Assembly (NCBI RefSeq): GCF_049310025.1
Contig: NZ_JBJYKD010000001.1
Span: 62,001 to 126,000 of the forward strand
Reading direction: 5' to 3'
Source: JBJYKD01 sp049310025
Lineage (GTDB): Bacteria; Bacillota; Thermosediminibacteria; Thermosediminibacterales; Tepidanaerobacteraceae
DNA length: 64,000 nucleotides
The notes under the pieces are model-generated. The model made no database searches, was not told the origin of the DNA, and saw only the letters and a list, made by a program, of their open reading frames with translations. The position numbers and the translations under genes are program-made. The number at the start of each line of letters is the position of its first letter. Within the stretch, counting starts at the first letter, position 1. This document shows positions 32,396-40,666 of the stretch, in pieces.

Positions 32396-34108
32396 TTACC
32401 ACAGGTTATATTTTTCCAGCTTGTAAAAAAGGTTTCTCACTGAAATCCCCAGCAGCTTCGCCGCTTCGGTTCTATTGCCGCTCGCCCTTTCCATGGCGTT
32501 CTTCAACGCCTCCCGCTCGGCTTCGGCCAGCAGTTCTTTCAGCGGCTTAAAAACCCCGGTCTGGTGGTGCGGCCTGAATCTTAATTCCGGAGTTTCAACA
32601 TAAAGGCGGGGTATGTGCTTCTTTTCTATTAAAACCTCTCCAAATCTCATGTTTATCATGGCCCGGCCAATGACGTTTTCCAGCTCCCTGATATTTCCCG
32701 GCCAGTCATAGGCTGTGAGGATTTCAAGAGCCCCCGCGGATATGGCCTCCACGGCTCTGCCGTATTCCTGATTGTATTTCTTTATCAAATGGGTGATTAA
32801 CAGGGGTATGTCCTCTTTCCTTTCCCTTAGAGCGGGGATGTATATGGGTATTACACTCAGGCGGAAGTAAAGGTCCCGCCTGAATTTCCCCTCCTCCACG
32901 GCTTTTTCGAGGTCGGTATTTGTGGCTGCTATAATTCTCACATCCACCGGGATCGGCTTGGACTCCCCCACCCGGATGATTTCCTTTTCATTCAGCACCC
33001 GGAGCAGCATGGCCTGGTGATTCAGACTGATTTCGCCTATTTCATCGAGAAAAATGGTTCCTCCGTCGGCTTCTTCGAACAGCCCCTTACGCCCCCCGCG
33101 CCTGGCGCCGGTAAATGCCCCGTCGGCATAACCGAACAGCTCGCTGCCCAGAAGGCTGTCGGTAAGGGCTGAGCAGTTCACTCTGATAAACTGCTTGTGG
33201 CACCTTTCGCTTTCATTGTGAATGGCATGGGCAAAGAGCTCCTTGCCGGTGCCGCTTTCCCCTCTCAAAAGCACCGTGGCGCTGGTGGCCGCGGCGTTTT
33301 TTGCCGCCTCCACCGCCTCTCTTATGGCCCTGCTCTGGCCAATTATGTCGTCAAAGGTATATTTCGCCTCCAGGTGGCGAATCCTGCGTCTTACCAGTTC
33401 CAGTTCTTCGGTGAGCCTTTTAATTTCAGAGACATCGTGGACCACGGCAACGCTGCCCCTGAGACGTCCCCCGACTATGATAGGCGCCGCATCCACCACG
33501 ACCTCCTTTTTGTTCGGGCCGGCTTTCATGGGAATCCCCTTGAGAGGCTTTCCCGTCTGGAGCACCCGGTAATGCACGCTCTCCCCCTCGGCTATATCCA
33601 CCGTAGCCGGCTTCCCTATCACGTCTTCTTTTGTAAGCCCGATGAGTTTTGTGTAAGCCGTGTTTATCAAAATTCCCCGGCCCTGGATGTCAACAACCGA
33701 TATGGCGTCCTGCGTGGAATTTATTATGGCCTCCAGCATGCTCTGAATTTCCTTTAAATTCGTAACCTGTTCGGCAAGATTTTTGACCTCTGTCATGTCC
33801 TTAAAAATCGCCACCGCCCCCGTTACACGGCCCGACCTGTCGAATACCGGCATGCGGTTGGTTACTATGGTGACATCATCTATCTGCTGAAACTGATTTA
33901 ATTCGGATTTTCCGGATTTTAAGATGATATGCAGCCTGGTATTGGGAACGGTTTCGGAGACTTTTTTCCCCATTGCCGCTTTTCTGTCGAGCTTAAGCAA
34001 TTTCTCCGCCGACCGGTTCAAAATGGTTATTTTCTCGTCCCTGTCAATGGCGATTATCCCGTCGCGGATGGCGTCTATTATAGATAAAACATCGTCCATT
34101 GAAAGCAT
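32396..34108 (-). CDS. bkdR: Sigma-54-dependent activator of branched-chain catabolism (BkdR-like)
   Basis: This 570-residue enhancer-binding protein has two N-terminal PAS-like sensor domains (about 10-110 and 130-235) and an AAA+ core. The core has Walker A GESGTGKE at 283-290, the sigma-54 contact loop GAFTGA at 330-335, and Walker B TIFLDEIGE near 351-359. A Fis-type HTH lies at the end (NRTEAAKLLGISVRNLFYKL). It should hydrolyse ATP to open sigma-54 promoters. It is immediately upstream of the ptb-VOR operon, whose promoter is of that type, matching Bacillus BkdR. The PAS ligand is unknown, perhaps a branched 2-oxoacid or amino acid. The ATG follows GGGGAA. Confidence 0.9.
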   Translation of the reverse strand: MLSMDDVLSIIDAIRDGIIAIDRDEKITILNRSAEKLLKLDRKAAMGKKVSETVPNTRLHIILKSGKSELNQFQQIDDVTIVTNRMPVFDRSGRVTGAVAIFKDMTEVKNLAEQVTNLKEIQSMLEAIINSTQDAISVVDIQGRGILINTAYTKLIGLTKEDVIGKPATVDIAEGESVHYRVLQTGKPLKGIPMKAGPNKKEVVVDAAPIIVGGRLRGSVAVVHDVSEIKRLTEELELVRRRIRHLEAKYTFDDIIGQSRAIREAVEAAKNAAATSATVLLRGESGTGKELFAHAIHNESERCHKQFIRVNCSALTDSLLGSELFGYADGAFTGARRGGRKGLFEEADGGTIFLDEIGEISLNHQAMLLRVLNEKEIIRVGESKPIPVDVRIIAATNTDLEKAVEEGKFRRDLYFRLSVIPIYIPALRERKEDIPLLITHLIKKYNQEYGRAVEAISAGALEILTAYDWPGNIRELENVIGRAMINMRFGEVLIEKKHIPRLYVETPELRFRPHHQTGVFKPLKELLAEAEREALKNAMERASGNRTEAAKLLGISVRNLFYKLEKYNLW

Positions 34109-34149
34109 AAGTATTCCCCTTCATGAGCTGATTATTAAGTCTTAGCGAA

Positions 34150-34177
34150 ATTATATATCTAATTCTATATTTTTTAA
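34150..34177 (-). promoter_or_regulatory. Predicted sigma-A promoter for bkdR
   Basis: On the minus strand TTAAAA (34172-34177) and a perfect TATAAT (34150-34155) are 16 bases apart. The start near 34143 gives a 35-base leader to the ATG at 34108. The -35 is only 4 of 6. Confidence 0.4.
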
Positions 34178-34313
34178 CATTTATCCTGCCGAAAAAATAC
34201 CAGATTAAATTTTATTTAAGTAACAAAAAATAGAAAAAACGAACTGTTCTTCCCAGCTCCTTTCAGGGGTGGTAACAGCTTGCCAAAAAAAGCACGATTG
34301 ATGGGGTGATTTT

Positions 34314-34727
34314 ATGCGCGTTATCGATGCCACAAAAGGCGAAATTATCAGGGGTGCGGAAACATATCCCTATGAGATAGCCGATGACAAGGTCCGAATA
34401 AAGCTGCCATTTTATGTGGACTTAAAAAAACTCACAGCTATCTTAAAACAAAAAGAATATTTTGTTGCCAACGACCCCGAGGAAACGGATTCCCAGGGAT
34501 GGGGAAAGTGGTACGACGCCGAAGGATATTATCCATACTGGGTGTATGAAGAGAATCACTGTCACTACTTCGCCTTCCCGCCGGAGGATTATAAGGTCGT
34601 CCCCGAGCCCGGAGCGGCACCCAGGCACGTGCCCATATTAGGCACAAAGGCGGTGGAAGAATTTTTCCGCTGGCTGCCTGTATTAAAAGAGGCCCAGTCT
34701 AAAGGCGAACCTGAACGTACCCCGTGA
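34314..34727 (+). CDS. Hypothetical protein, 137 residues
   Basis: I do not recognise this protein. It is soluble, with a strand-rich N-terminal half (MRVIDATKGEIIRGAETYPY, VRIKLPFYVDLKKLTAILKQ) and an aromatic middle (WGKWYDAEGYYPYWVYEENH). It has no signal peptide or membrane helix. The ATG follows GGGGTGA by 5 bases, and a strong terminator comes after, so it forms its own transcription unit. Codon use is like its neighbours. Confidence 0.75.
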   Translation: MRVIDATKGEIIRGAETYPYEIADDKVRIKLPFYVDLKKLTAILKQKEYFVANDPEETDSQGWGKWYDAEGYYPYWVYEENHCHYFAFPPEDYKVVPEPGAAPRHVPILGTKAVEEFFRWLPVLKEAQSKGEPERTP

Positions 34728-34754
34728 TGTGACCGGACTGTGAACGCTTTTTTC

Positions 34755-34805
34755 GGCCGGTATATCAATGGTAAGACATCGCCATTGTACATGCCGGCCT
34801 TTTTT
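34755..34805 (+). terminator. Rho-independent terminator
   Basis: GGCCGG at 34755-34760 pairs with CCGGCC near 34794-34799, with an inner ATGG/CCAT stem, followed by a run of six Ts. It ends the hypothetical gene at 34314. Confidence 0.8.
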
Positions 34806-34976
34806 GTCATCATTTTTTTGAATTCCCCACACCCGGACCTTTAAATTTCCGTCAAAAAAAGATAAAATGAATACAATACCGGTAATTATCCGGCAGCTTT
34901 AGTATTATTAGTATTATTAATATTAATGCCGGATTATCAACCCAAAAAAATTCATGCAATCGGAGGTAATTCAACG

Positions 34977-36251
34977 GTGTTAAAGTACATAAAAAAATCG
35001 GCCGGAAAGCCGGCGGAAGACATTTTTGAGGTAAAAGAAAGGGTTTCACAGATACTTCTCGAGATACGGCAAAAAGGCCATAAGGCCTTGCTTGAATTTT
35101 GCGGGCGGTTTGACGGATATAACGGGAACGATGTAAAAATATCAAAAGATGAAATCAACAGGGCCTATAAGATTGTGGACCCGGAGGTTATAAATGACCT
35201 GAAACGGGCTGCCGAAAGAATTGAAAAATTCGCTCGGATTCAGAAAAACTCCATCTCTCCCGTGGAAGAAGAAATCTCTCCCGGCGTTATTCTCGGGCAC
35301 CGCATAATCCCCGTGTCCTCCTGCGCCGCTTATGTGCCCGGAGGGCGCTACCCCCTGCCTTCTTCTGCTCTTATGTCCATTATTCCTGCCAGGGTGGCCG
35401 GGGTAAAAAGGATAGCCGCCTGCTCCCCGCCCGATAAAAACACCGGCAGCATACATCCGGCCACGCTGGTTGCCATGGATATGGCCGGCGCCCACGAAAT
35501 TTACTGCATGGGCGGGGCCCATGCCATTGGAGCCCTGACTTTCGGCACCGAAAGCATAGCTCCGGTGGACATCATAGTGGGCCCCGGCAATCAGTGGGTC
35601 ACCGAAGCCAAGCGACAGGTGAGCGGCATGGTGGGAATTGATTTTCTGGCCGGCCCCAGCGAGGTGCTGGTAATAGCCGACTCTTCCGCCAATCCCCGCT
35701 TTATTGCCGCCGACCTGCTGGCACAGTCGGAACACGACCCACAGGCCCGGGGAATACTGATCTGCACCGACGAAGGTCTGGCTGAAAGGGTAATGAAGGC
35801 GGTTGACGATTTCCTCTCCACCCTTGAAACCGCCGCCGTCGCCCGGAAGGCCTGGGAAGACAACGGGGAAATCATCCTTGCGGATTCCCTGGAGGAAGCG
35901 GCGGCCCTCTCCAATGAGATTGCGCCCGAGCATCTGGAATTGCATGTGGCGAATCCGGCCGAGATTATTGACAAACTGGTCAATTATGGTTCACTCTTCA
36001 TCGGCAGCTTTGCCGCGGAGGTTTTTGGGGATTACGTATCGGGTACCAACCACATTCTGCCAACCATGCAGGCCTCCCGCTATACCGGGGGAGTATGGGT
36101 GGGAACCTTCGTAAAGGTGGCAAGTTATCAGAAAATCTCAAAAGAAGGGGCGCGACTTCTGGCCCCGCTTGCCAGTCGCCTCGCCAGGCTGGAAGGCTTA
36201 ATGGCGCACAGGCTGGCGGCCGAGGTAAGGATGAACCAGGGGTTCCTCTAA
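34977..36251 (+). CDS. hisD: Histidinol dehydrogenase family protein (isolated hisD)
   Basis: This 424-residue protein has the HisD core: VPGGRYPLPSSALM, MGGAHAIGALTFGTESI, GPGNQWVTEAKRQVSG, FLAGPSEVLVIAD, LLAQSEHDP (zinc Gln and His) and DYVSGTNHILPT (zinc Asp/His region). HisD oxidises histidinol to histidine in two NAD-linked steps. No other his gene is near, and stand-alone paralogues can oxidise other alcohols, for example in sulfonate degradation, so specificity is open. GTG at 34977 has GGAGGT 9 bases upstream and gives the usual length; an ATG at 34926 has no site. Confidence 0.8.
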   Translation: MLKYIKKSAGKPAEDIFEVKERVSQILLEIRQKGHKALLEFCGRFDGYNGNDVKISKDEINRAYKIVDPEVINDLKRAAERIEKFARIQKNSISPVEEEISPGVILGHRIIPVSSCAAYVPGGRYPLPSSALMSIIPARVAGVKRIAACSPPDKNTGSIHPATLVAMDMAGAHEIYCMGGAHAIGALTFGTESIAPVDIIVGPGNQWVTEAKRQVSGMVGIDFLAGPSEVLVIADSSANPRFIAADLLAQSEHDPQARGILICTDEGLAERVMKAVDDFLSTLETAAVARKAWEDNGEIILADSLEEAAALSNEIAPEHLELHVANPAEIIDKLVNYGSLFIGSFAAEVFGDYVSGTNHILPTMQASRYTGGVWVGTFVKVASYQKISKEGARLLAPLASRLARLEGLMAHRLAAEVRMNQGFL

Positions 36252-36317
36252 TAAAAAAACTCAATGCAATGCACACACCGGGAAGCGCCGGAAATAAGAT
36301 TAAAATTTCAAACAAAT

Positions 36318-37754
36318 CTATTCAATATGCAGCTTTTTTAATTTGTATGCGACCTGATAATATTCGATTTTAAATCCCTTTTCCTTCAAAATGTTGGATA
36401 TTTTTCTCGGCCCCAGGCCTTTTTTTCGCAAGCACAAAATGATTTTTTGAAGAACTTCTTCGTCATTTTCAACATTCTCTGAAATTATATGGCCCGGTTC
36501 CAGTTCCTCGTTTTCACACCTGTCTTCACATTCTAAAAGATCAAACGGTATATTGTCGACGTCGATCAGTGCAGAAACTTCCGATCTGCTGTTTACATCG
36601 CTTATGATGGGTACGGCGGCATCGATACTGGCATTGACTATATCTCTGAATTGCCTTATGTTTCTCGGATAATAGGCGTTCAGTAAAATTCCCTTTGCGG
36701 CGTTGGAGAAATTCACCTTTAATTTTATTTTGTATCTTTCATATGCTCTCTTTTCGTAATTTTCCTTGAAACATTTTAGCAATTGTTCTTTTTCAGATAA
36801 CGGCCTCTCTCGTAAAGGCGGCAATTTAATTTCATACTGGGCCAATCTCTGATAAAGTTCCGGAAGCAACACATTTTTCAAATTTTTTGTAGAAGCAGCC
36901 ACTATGATTACATCAATATCTATTTCTTTTCGCCCGCCTATTCTTCTGATCTTTCCCGTCTCCAGCGCCTTGAGCAACATAGTCTGGTAATGCTCCAGCG
37001 CATGGGCTTCGTCCAGAAAAAACATGCCTCCATTGGCAAGCTCCAGTAATCCTCTTTTCTCTACTGCCCCCGTAAAAGCTCCCTTTTCAGAACCAAAAAT
37101 TTCTATTGCAGCGATATCCGGATTTGTAAATTGAGCGCAATTAACTTCTATAAACGGTGCATCCGGGCTTAAAACCCCTATCTTTTTTGCGAAATAATAC
37201 ATGGCTTTTACGAACATCGTTTTACCTGTGCCCGACTCGCCCACTATTACCGCATGTCTGGGCCCTCCCAGCGAACCTATGGCACGCTGTGCTTTTATTA
37301 CGGCGTCCCTCAGGCTTCCATTTTTACCTATAATTGGTTCGAAGGCATCGTTTACTTTACTTAAAGCAAGTTCTATTTCCAGTGATTCAAGTTTCTGGCT
37401 CAGCTCTTCTATTTCCGTCACATCTCTGAAGGTAGCCACACCGCCTCTAAACTGGTCGTTAATTATTAAAGGTACAGCATTGACTATGTATTTCCTGCCG
37501 TCGTCGTGTTCTATCTTCACGTCCAAAAGAGGTTTTTTAGTCTTCAGCACTTCTATAAGAGCAGCTTTCGGATAAAATTTACTTATATGTTCCCCCACCA
37601 TGCCTTGCACGGTGGAATGGGCGTAGCAGGCCGAGGCTTTGTTTACAAAAAGCAGTGTCCCTTTTTCGTCAACTACGTTTATACCTTCACGTAAATTATC
37701 GAGTATTGTATGAAGCATGATTAATTCTTCATCTTTGCTGAATTTGGTCCTCAC
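36318..37754 (-). CDS. Sigma-54-dependent activator of the unknown TRAP/LarA-like locus
   Basis: This roughly 478-residue activator has one N-terminal PAS domain (about 15-115, INVVDEKGTLLFVNKASACY) and an AAA+ domain with Walker A GESGTGKT, an intact sigma-54 loop GAFTGA and Walker B FFLDEA. A C-terminal helix-turn-helix-like segment (LGPRKISNILKEKGFKIEYY) is not of the usual Fis type. It is the last gene of the minus-strand run that begins with dctP at 44810. That operon has a sigma-54 promoter, so it probably activates its own operon. GTG at 37754 is preferred, with GAGG 8 bases upstream. The gap to the next gene is 11 bases. Confidence 0.87.
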   Translation of the reverse strand: MRTKFSKDEELIMLHTILDNLREGINVVDEKGTLLFVNKASACYAHSTVQGMVGEHISKFYPKAALIEVLKTKKPLLDVKIEHDDGRKYIVNAVPLIINDQFRGGVATFRDVTEIEELSQKLESLEIELALSKVNDAFEPIIGKNGSLRDAVIKAQRAIGSLGGPRHAVIVGESGTGKTMFVKAMYYFAKKIGVLSPDAPFIEVNCAQFTNPDIAAIEIFGSEKGAFTGAVEKRGLLELANGGMFFLDEAHALEHYQTMLLKALETGKIRRIGGRKEIDIDVIIVAASTKNLKNVLLPELYQRLAQYEIKLPPLRERPLSEKEQLLKCFKENYEKRAYERYKIKLKVNFSNAAKGILLNAYYPRNIRQFRDIVNASIDAAVPIISDVNSRSEVSALIDVDNIPFDLLECEDRCENEELEPGHIISENVENDEEVLQKIILCLRKKGLGPRKISNILKEKGFKIEYYQVAYKLKKLHIE

Positions 37755-37765
37755 TGCTTTCACCT

Positions 37766-38344
37766 CTAAGTTAAAACATAAAATTCTATTTTATTGCCGT
37801 TTATGGCGGCAGCGCATCCCTTACCGTTTACATCGCTGCCATCCGAAACAATGATACCATTAGGAATAGAAAGATCAATTATTTTCATTGCCATTTGAAG
37901 CAATGTTTTTATGTCGCCCGTGCCGGCCTGGGCAAGATCCAAGATACGTGCCGCCTCTTCCGGATTACCTTCAATTACAACGCCAGGCCCTCCCGGATAT
38001 GCTGCGAGGCTGAGGTTGTTTCCTATATACTCACTAAAACCGTCAGCCGACGAAATGATTTTTCTGGGGTTCCCTATTATTCCCCCCGCAGGCCCCTTTA
38101 TCCCCGGAACAGAAATGGTTACGCCAAGAGCCAAGATATGTTCGGGGGCTTTAGGGCAGATATACTGCGCAAGGCTATAATCAAGTTCCAAGCCGTCGTT
38201 TACTCTGTCTAGCCGGAAATTTTTGATTGCATTATTCAACTCTTCTTTAGCCTCTGTAATAAAATAAAATGGACAGATACCTGCGACTATCACAGGATAT
38301 CCATCCAGAGTTTCAGATTTAAATATAAAACTTGCAAGATTCAT
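37766..38344 (-). CDS. Unknown protein A of the sigma-54 TRAP/LarA-like locus
   Basis: I recognise no family for this 192-residue cytoplasmic protein. It has glycine/proline-rich turns (TISVPGIKGPAGGIIGNPRK near 91-110, AAYPGGPGVVIEGNPEEA near 129-146) and a C-terminal strand with DGSDVNGKGCAA. Three cysteines (GICPF, YICPK, GKGCA) are scattered and form no known cluster motif. It has no signal or membrane helix. It overlaps the MoaB-like gene by 4 bases (ATGA), so the two are translationally coupled. It could be an enzyme subunit; function cannot be given. Confidence 0.75.
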   Translation of the reverse strand: MNLASFIFKSETLDGYPVIVAGICPFYFITEAKEELNNAIKNFRLDRVNDGLELDYSLAQYICPKAPEHILALGVTISVPGIKGPAGGIIGNPRKIISSADGFSEYIGNNLSLAAYPGGPGVVIEGNPEEAARILDLAQAGTGDIKTLLQMAMKIIDLSIPNGIIVSDGSDVNGKGCAAAINGNKIEFYVLT

Positions 38345-38871
38345 ATATCATGTCCTCCGGCTGAATATTGTTTTCTGACTGCTTTTGAGACCTCTTCAAC
38401 AAGGATTTCCACGTCCTTAACCTCATTGCCAATACATTCTATCAAAGCCCGGGTCGCTTCAGTCGCTTCTATGTAAGGGCCGGGGACATTGGCTACAATG
38501 CATCCCGATTTTTCTCCGCAAGTTAATCTGGACCACAAATGCCCGTTGGAACCGAACAGTTCTCTGTAAGAGGCCCTGGGCAAAGCCTTCATAAGGGCAG
38601 TGTGGGTAAAGTCACCGGCTAATGTAGGAATGTATCTGCGGCCCCCTCCGGTGCCTCCAATTAAAATTATTAAATCAGGCTTTTCCTGTAAAACTTTTTC
38701 TAATCTCTGTATAATATCGCTTTCCTTATCTATTACCGGTTTTTCCCGCTTTACTTCACATTCCGGAAATTTTTCAAGTATGATGCTCATTATCGCAGGG
38801 CTGTTAGTATCCAACACCGTCCCGCTTAATATCTCATCTCCCGTTGGGATTATTACGGCTTTTTCTATCAA
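38341..38871 (-). CDS. MoaB/CinA-like domain protein, diverged
   Basis: This 176-residue protein has the molybdopterin-binding (MoaB/MogA/CinA N-domain) fold pattern: VIIPTGDEILSGTVLDTNSP near 6-25 and DLIILIGGTGGGRR near 65-78. A normal MoaB continues with RDxTPE; here the segment is RRYIPTLAGDFTHTALMKAL, and it is followed by a Cys-containing LTCGEKSGCIVANVPGP. The ligand may therefore not be molybdopterin. The start is TTG after AAAGGTGG. It lies inside the sigma-54 operon between two unknown genes and overlaps both. No molybdoenzyme is encoded in the window. Confidence 0.7.
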   Translation of the reverse strand: MIEKAVIIPTGDEILSGTVLDTNSPAIMSIILEKFPECEVKREKPVIDKESDIIQRLEKVLQEKPDLIILIGGTGGGRRYIPTLAGDFTHTALMKALPRASYRELFGSNGHLWSRLTCGEKSGCIVANVPGPYIEATEATRALIECIGNEVKDVEILVEEVSKAVRKQYSAGGHDI

Positions 38872-39226
38872 GTTCCAACCACCTTTCCCTTGCGCAGCCG
38901 TTATATTCGCCTTTGGGAATTTCTTCTACCGAAACTTCAACAGACTTTTCTGCCGAGTCAATTCTCATGACATCACCAGCCGTGATACCGGAAACCGTGG
39001 AAACAGCCTTAATTATTCCCTTTTCATCTTTATATATAGCTTCCGGCGCAAGGCCGTATATGTCCATTTCAACGGAATCCGCCGTTACGCCTATTACCCG
39101 AACGGGCCTGTTAATTAGATTCTTTACCGCCAGTTCCAGCTCAAAAGGTTTTAATCCTTTTACTTTTATACCGGTTATCTTCACAATTGTCTTATCGACA
39201 TAAACTATCACACGGCTGCCGCCCAA
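38834..39226 (-). CDS. Unknown protein B of the sigma-54 TRAP/LarA-like locus
   Basis: This 130-residue protein is not recognised. It is strand-rich (VIVYVDKTIVKITGIKVKGL, RVIGVTADSVEMDIYGLAPE), with a basic C-terminal tail (RERWLELDRKSRNNPNGR). It lacks signal and membrane segments. TTG at 39226 is chosen because GAGGTG lies 8 bases upstream. The last 38 bases overlap the MoaB-like gene start, which is long for an operon and implies linked translation. Confidence 0.7.
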   Translation of the reverse strand: MGGSRVIVYVDKTIVKITGIKVKGLKPFELELAVKNLINRPVRVIGVTADSVEMDIYGLAPEAIYKDEKGIIKAVSTVSGITAGDVMRIDSAEKSVEVSVEEIPKGEYNGCARERWLELDRKSRNNPNGR

Positions 39227-39249
39227 AAGTCGTTCACCTCAATTTAAAT

Positions 39250-40272
39250 TTAAACATATAATTTCAATTTAGTCACTATCTTTTTAGAGTCAATTAAAAC
39301 CGGCTCAACCACTCCCGGGATTATTTCGTCTGCTTTTTCTAAAATTTTTTCTTCACTCATCGGCTCACCGACGGTATTGAACCGTTCGATGTCAATTCCA
39401 ACACTTTTCAGTTCTACTCTGGCTTTTTCAGTGATATTATCAACCGCCACAGGGGAGCCGTACGCCTTTGCTACAGCCAGGACCGCAGGGGAACATCCCA
39501 GATGTAAGCCTGGTATCATACCCGCTTTCAGAGCCTGCAAGATATACTTTGCAAGCACTTTTTTCGGAGCGACAATGCACGGAATATTTGCTTTTAGTGT
39601 TTTCGCGTACTCTCCCGAACCATGTGCGGAATCCCCCGCCCTAAACTGGCGGGTGGGGAAAACCCTGCCAAACTTTTCCGCCACAGTCATCCCTATGCCG
39701 ACGGATATGACCTCACCCGTCAGGCCAAAAACAACGGCCTCGTCTTTCATAATCTGCAGCTGGCCGAGTATGGGCAGCAGTATTTCCTCCATGGTAACCG
39801 CATTCATCATTTCGGTGGCAGAATTATTGTTTATGGCCCTGCCTGTCATCACCGCATTGTGAACGGGTATCAACTTTTTGGCGGGGTTCGGGCCCCGGAA
39901 AAGCTTCCTGCCTTTATAATACTTTTCCCACTGTAAAAGGTGCGGCTCCTCATTTATTAATTCCGGGGTGACCGGCATTTCCTCCATGTAAAGGATCCCG
40001 AATTCTTTATGCACAGTTCCAATGTCACCCGCGGCCATAGCTATAATTGCTCCCTCAACCATTACACCGTCACTGGTCGTGGTTACAGCGTTCATGTCAA
40101 ATACATTAATCCCTACCGGACCGTCTACAACTTTTGCTATGGCGTGAATGGCTTCTTCTATGTTGGTGCCCGCCGCCTCTATATCATTTTTATCCACGAA
40201 GACTATGTTGATGGGGGTGCCCTGTTTTGGCCCCGTCCCCTGTTTAATAAATCGAACCACTAACTCTCCCAT
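39250..40272 (-). CDS. Unknown protein C of the sigma-54 TRAP/LarA-like locus
   Basis: This 340-residue protein is not assigned to a family by me. It is cytoplasmic and looks enzymatic: INVFDMNAVTTTSDGVMVEG near 54-73, MTGRAINNNSATEMMNAVT near 141-159, GLTGEVISVGIGMTVAEKFG near 180-199, RAGDSAHGSGEYAKT near 208-222, and GLHLGCSPAVLAVAKAYGSP near 252-271. Repeated Gly/Ser/Thr-rich loops suggest nucleotide or sugar-phosphate-like binding, but no standard P-loop is seen. The ATG follows GGGGGGG. It is the largest unknown in the operon and a good candidate for a catalytic subunit, perhaps with its small neighbours. Confidence 0.78.
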   Translation of the reverse strand: MGELVVRFIKQGTGPKQGTPINIVFVDKNDIEAAGTNIEEAIHAIAKVVDGPVGINVFDMNAVTTTSDGVMVEGAIIAMAAGDIGTVHKEFGILYMEEMPVTPELINEEPHLLQWEKYYKGRKLFRGPNPAKKLIPVHNAVMTGRAINNNSATEMMNAVTMEEILLPILGQLQIMKDEAVVFGLTGEVISVGIGMTVAEKFGRVFPTRQFRAGDSAHGSGEYAKTLKANIPCIVAPKKVLAKYILQALKAGMIPGLHLGCSPAVLAVAKAYGSPVAVDNITEKARVELKSVGIDIERFNTVGEPMSEEKILEKADEIIPGVVEPVLIDSKKIVTKLKLYV

Positions 40273-40285
40273 ATTATCCCCCCCT

Positions 40286-40666
40286 CTAGTGCCTTCCTAT
40301 TGGAGGCCTTCTGTCTTCTATATCCTTTATGCCGGCCAGTTCCACTTCTTCCGTGGGGTGAATGATATTTATCACCTCTAGAATGGCCCGCCTGGGGTTG
40401 CCGTCCTTATCTATGCCCTTTACAATCACCGTATGCATGGTTTCGGGGACTCTCGGCATTACGATAACCTCAACCTTTTCTATGTCTCTGTCTTTCGAAA
40501 TCTCTTCCACGGCAAATTCAATCCTGCCGGTCCTCAAAGACTGCATTTTTGCCGATTTCAGGTTTTCTATCCCTTTGATTTCCAGGACTTTGCTGGGCGA
40601 CTGTTTTAACACGGCGGACTGCATCTTCAATTTGAATTCCGGCAAGCTAGTGTGCATCAACTTCAA
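40286..40666 (-). CDS. Unknown protein D of the sigma-54 TRAP/LarA-like locus
   Basis: This roughly 126-residue protein is not recognised. It has alternating strands and helices (LPEFKLKMQSAVLKQSPSKV, KVEVIVMPRVPETMHTVIVK), contains no cysteine and carries no export signal. TTG at 40666 has GGGAGG 8 bases upstream; ATGs at 40672 and 40657 are alternatives. It overlaps the end of the LarA-like gene by about 20 bases and precedes protein C by 13 bases, so stable association with either is likely. Confidence 0.68.
   Translation of the reverse strand: MKLMHTSLPEFKLKMQSAVLKQSPSKVLEIKGIENLKSAKMQSLRTGRIEFAVEEISKDRDIEKVEVIVMPRVPETMHTVIVKGIDKDGNPRRAILEVINIIHPTEEVELAGIKDIEDRRPPIGRH

Noticed and set aside
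33197..33757. 186-codon plus-strand reading frame
   Set aside because: It is antisense to the AAA+/PAS regions of the BkdR-like activator and has no independent support.
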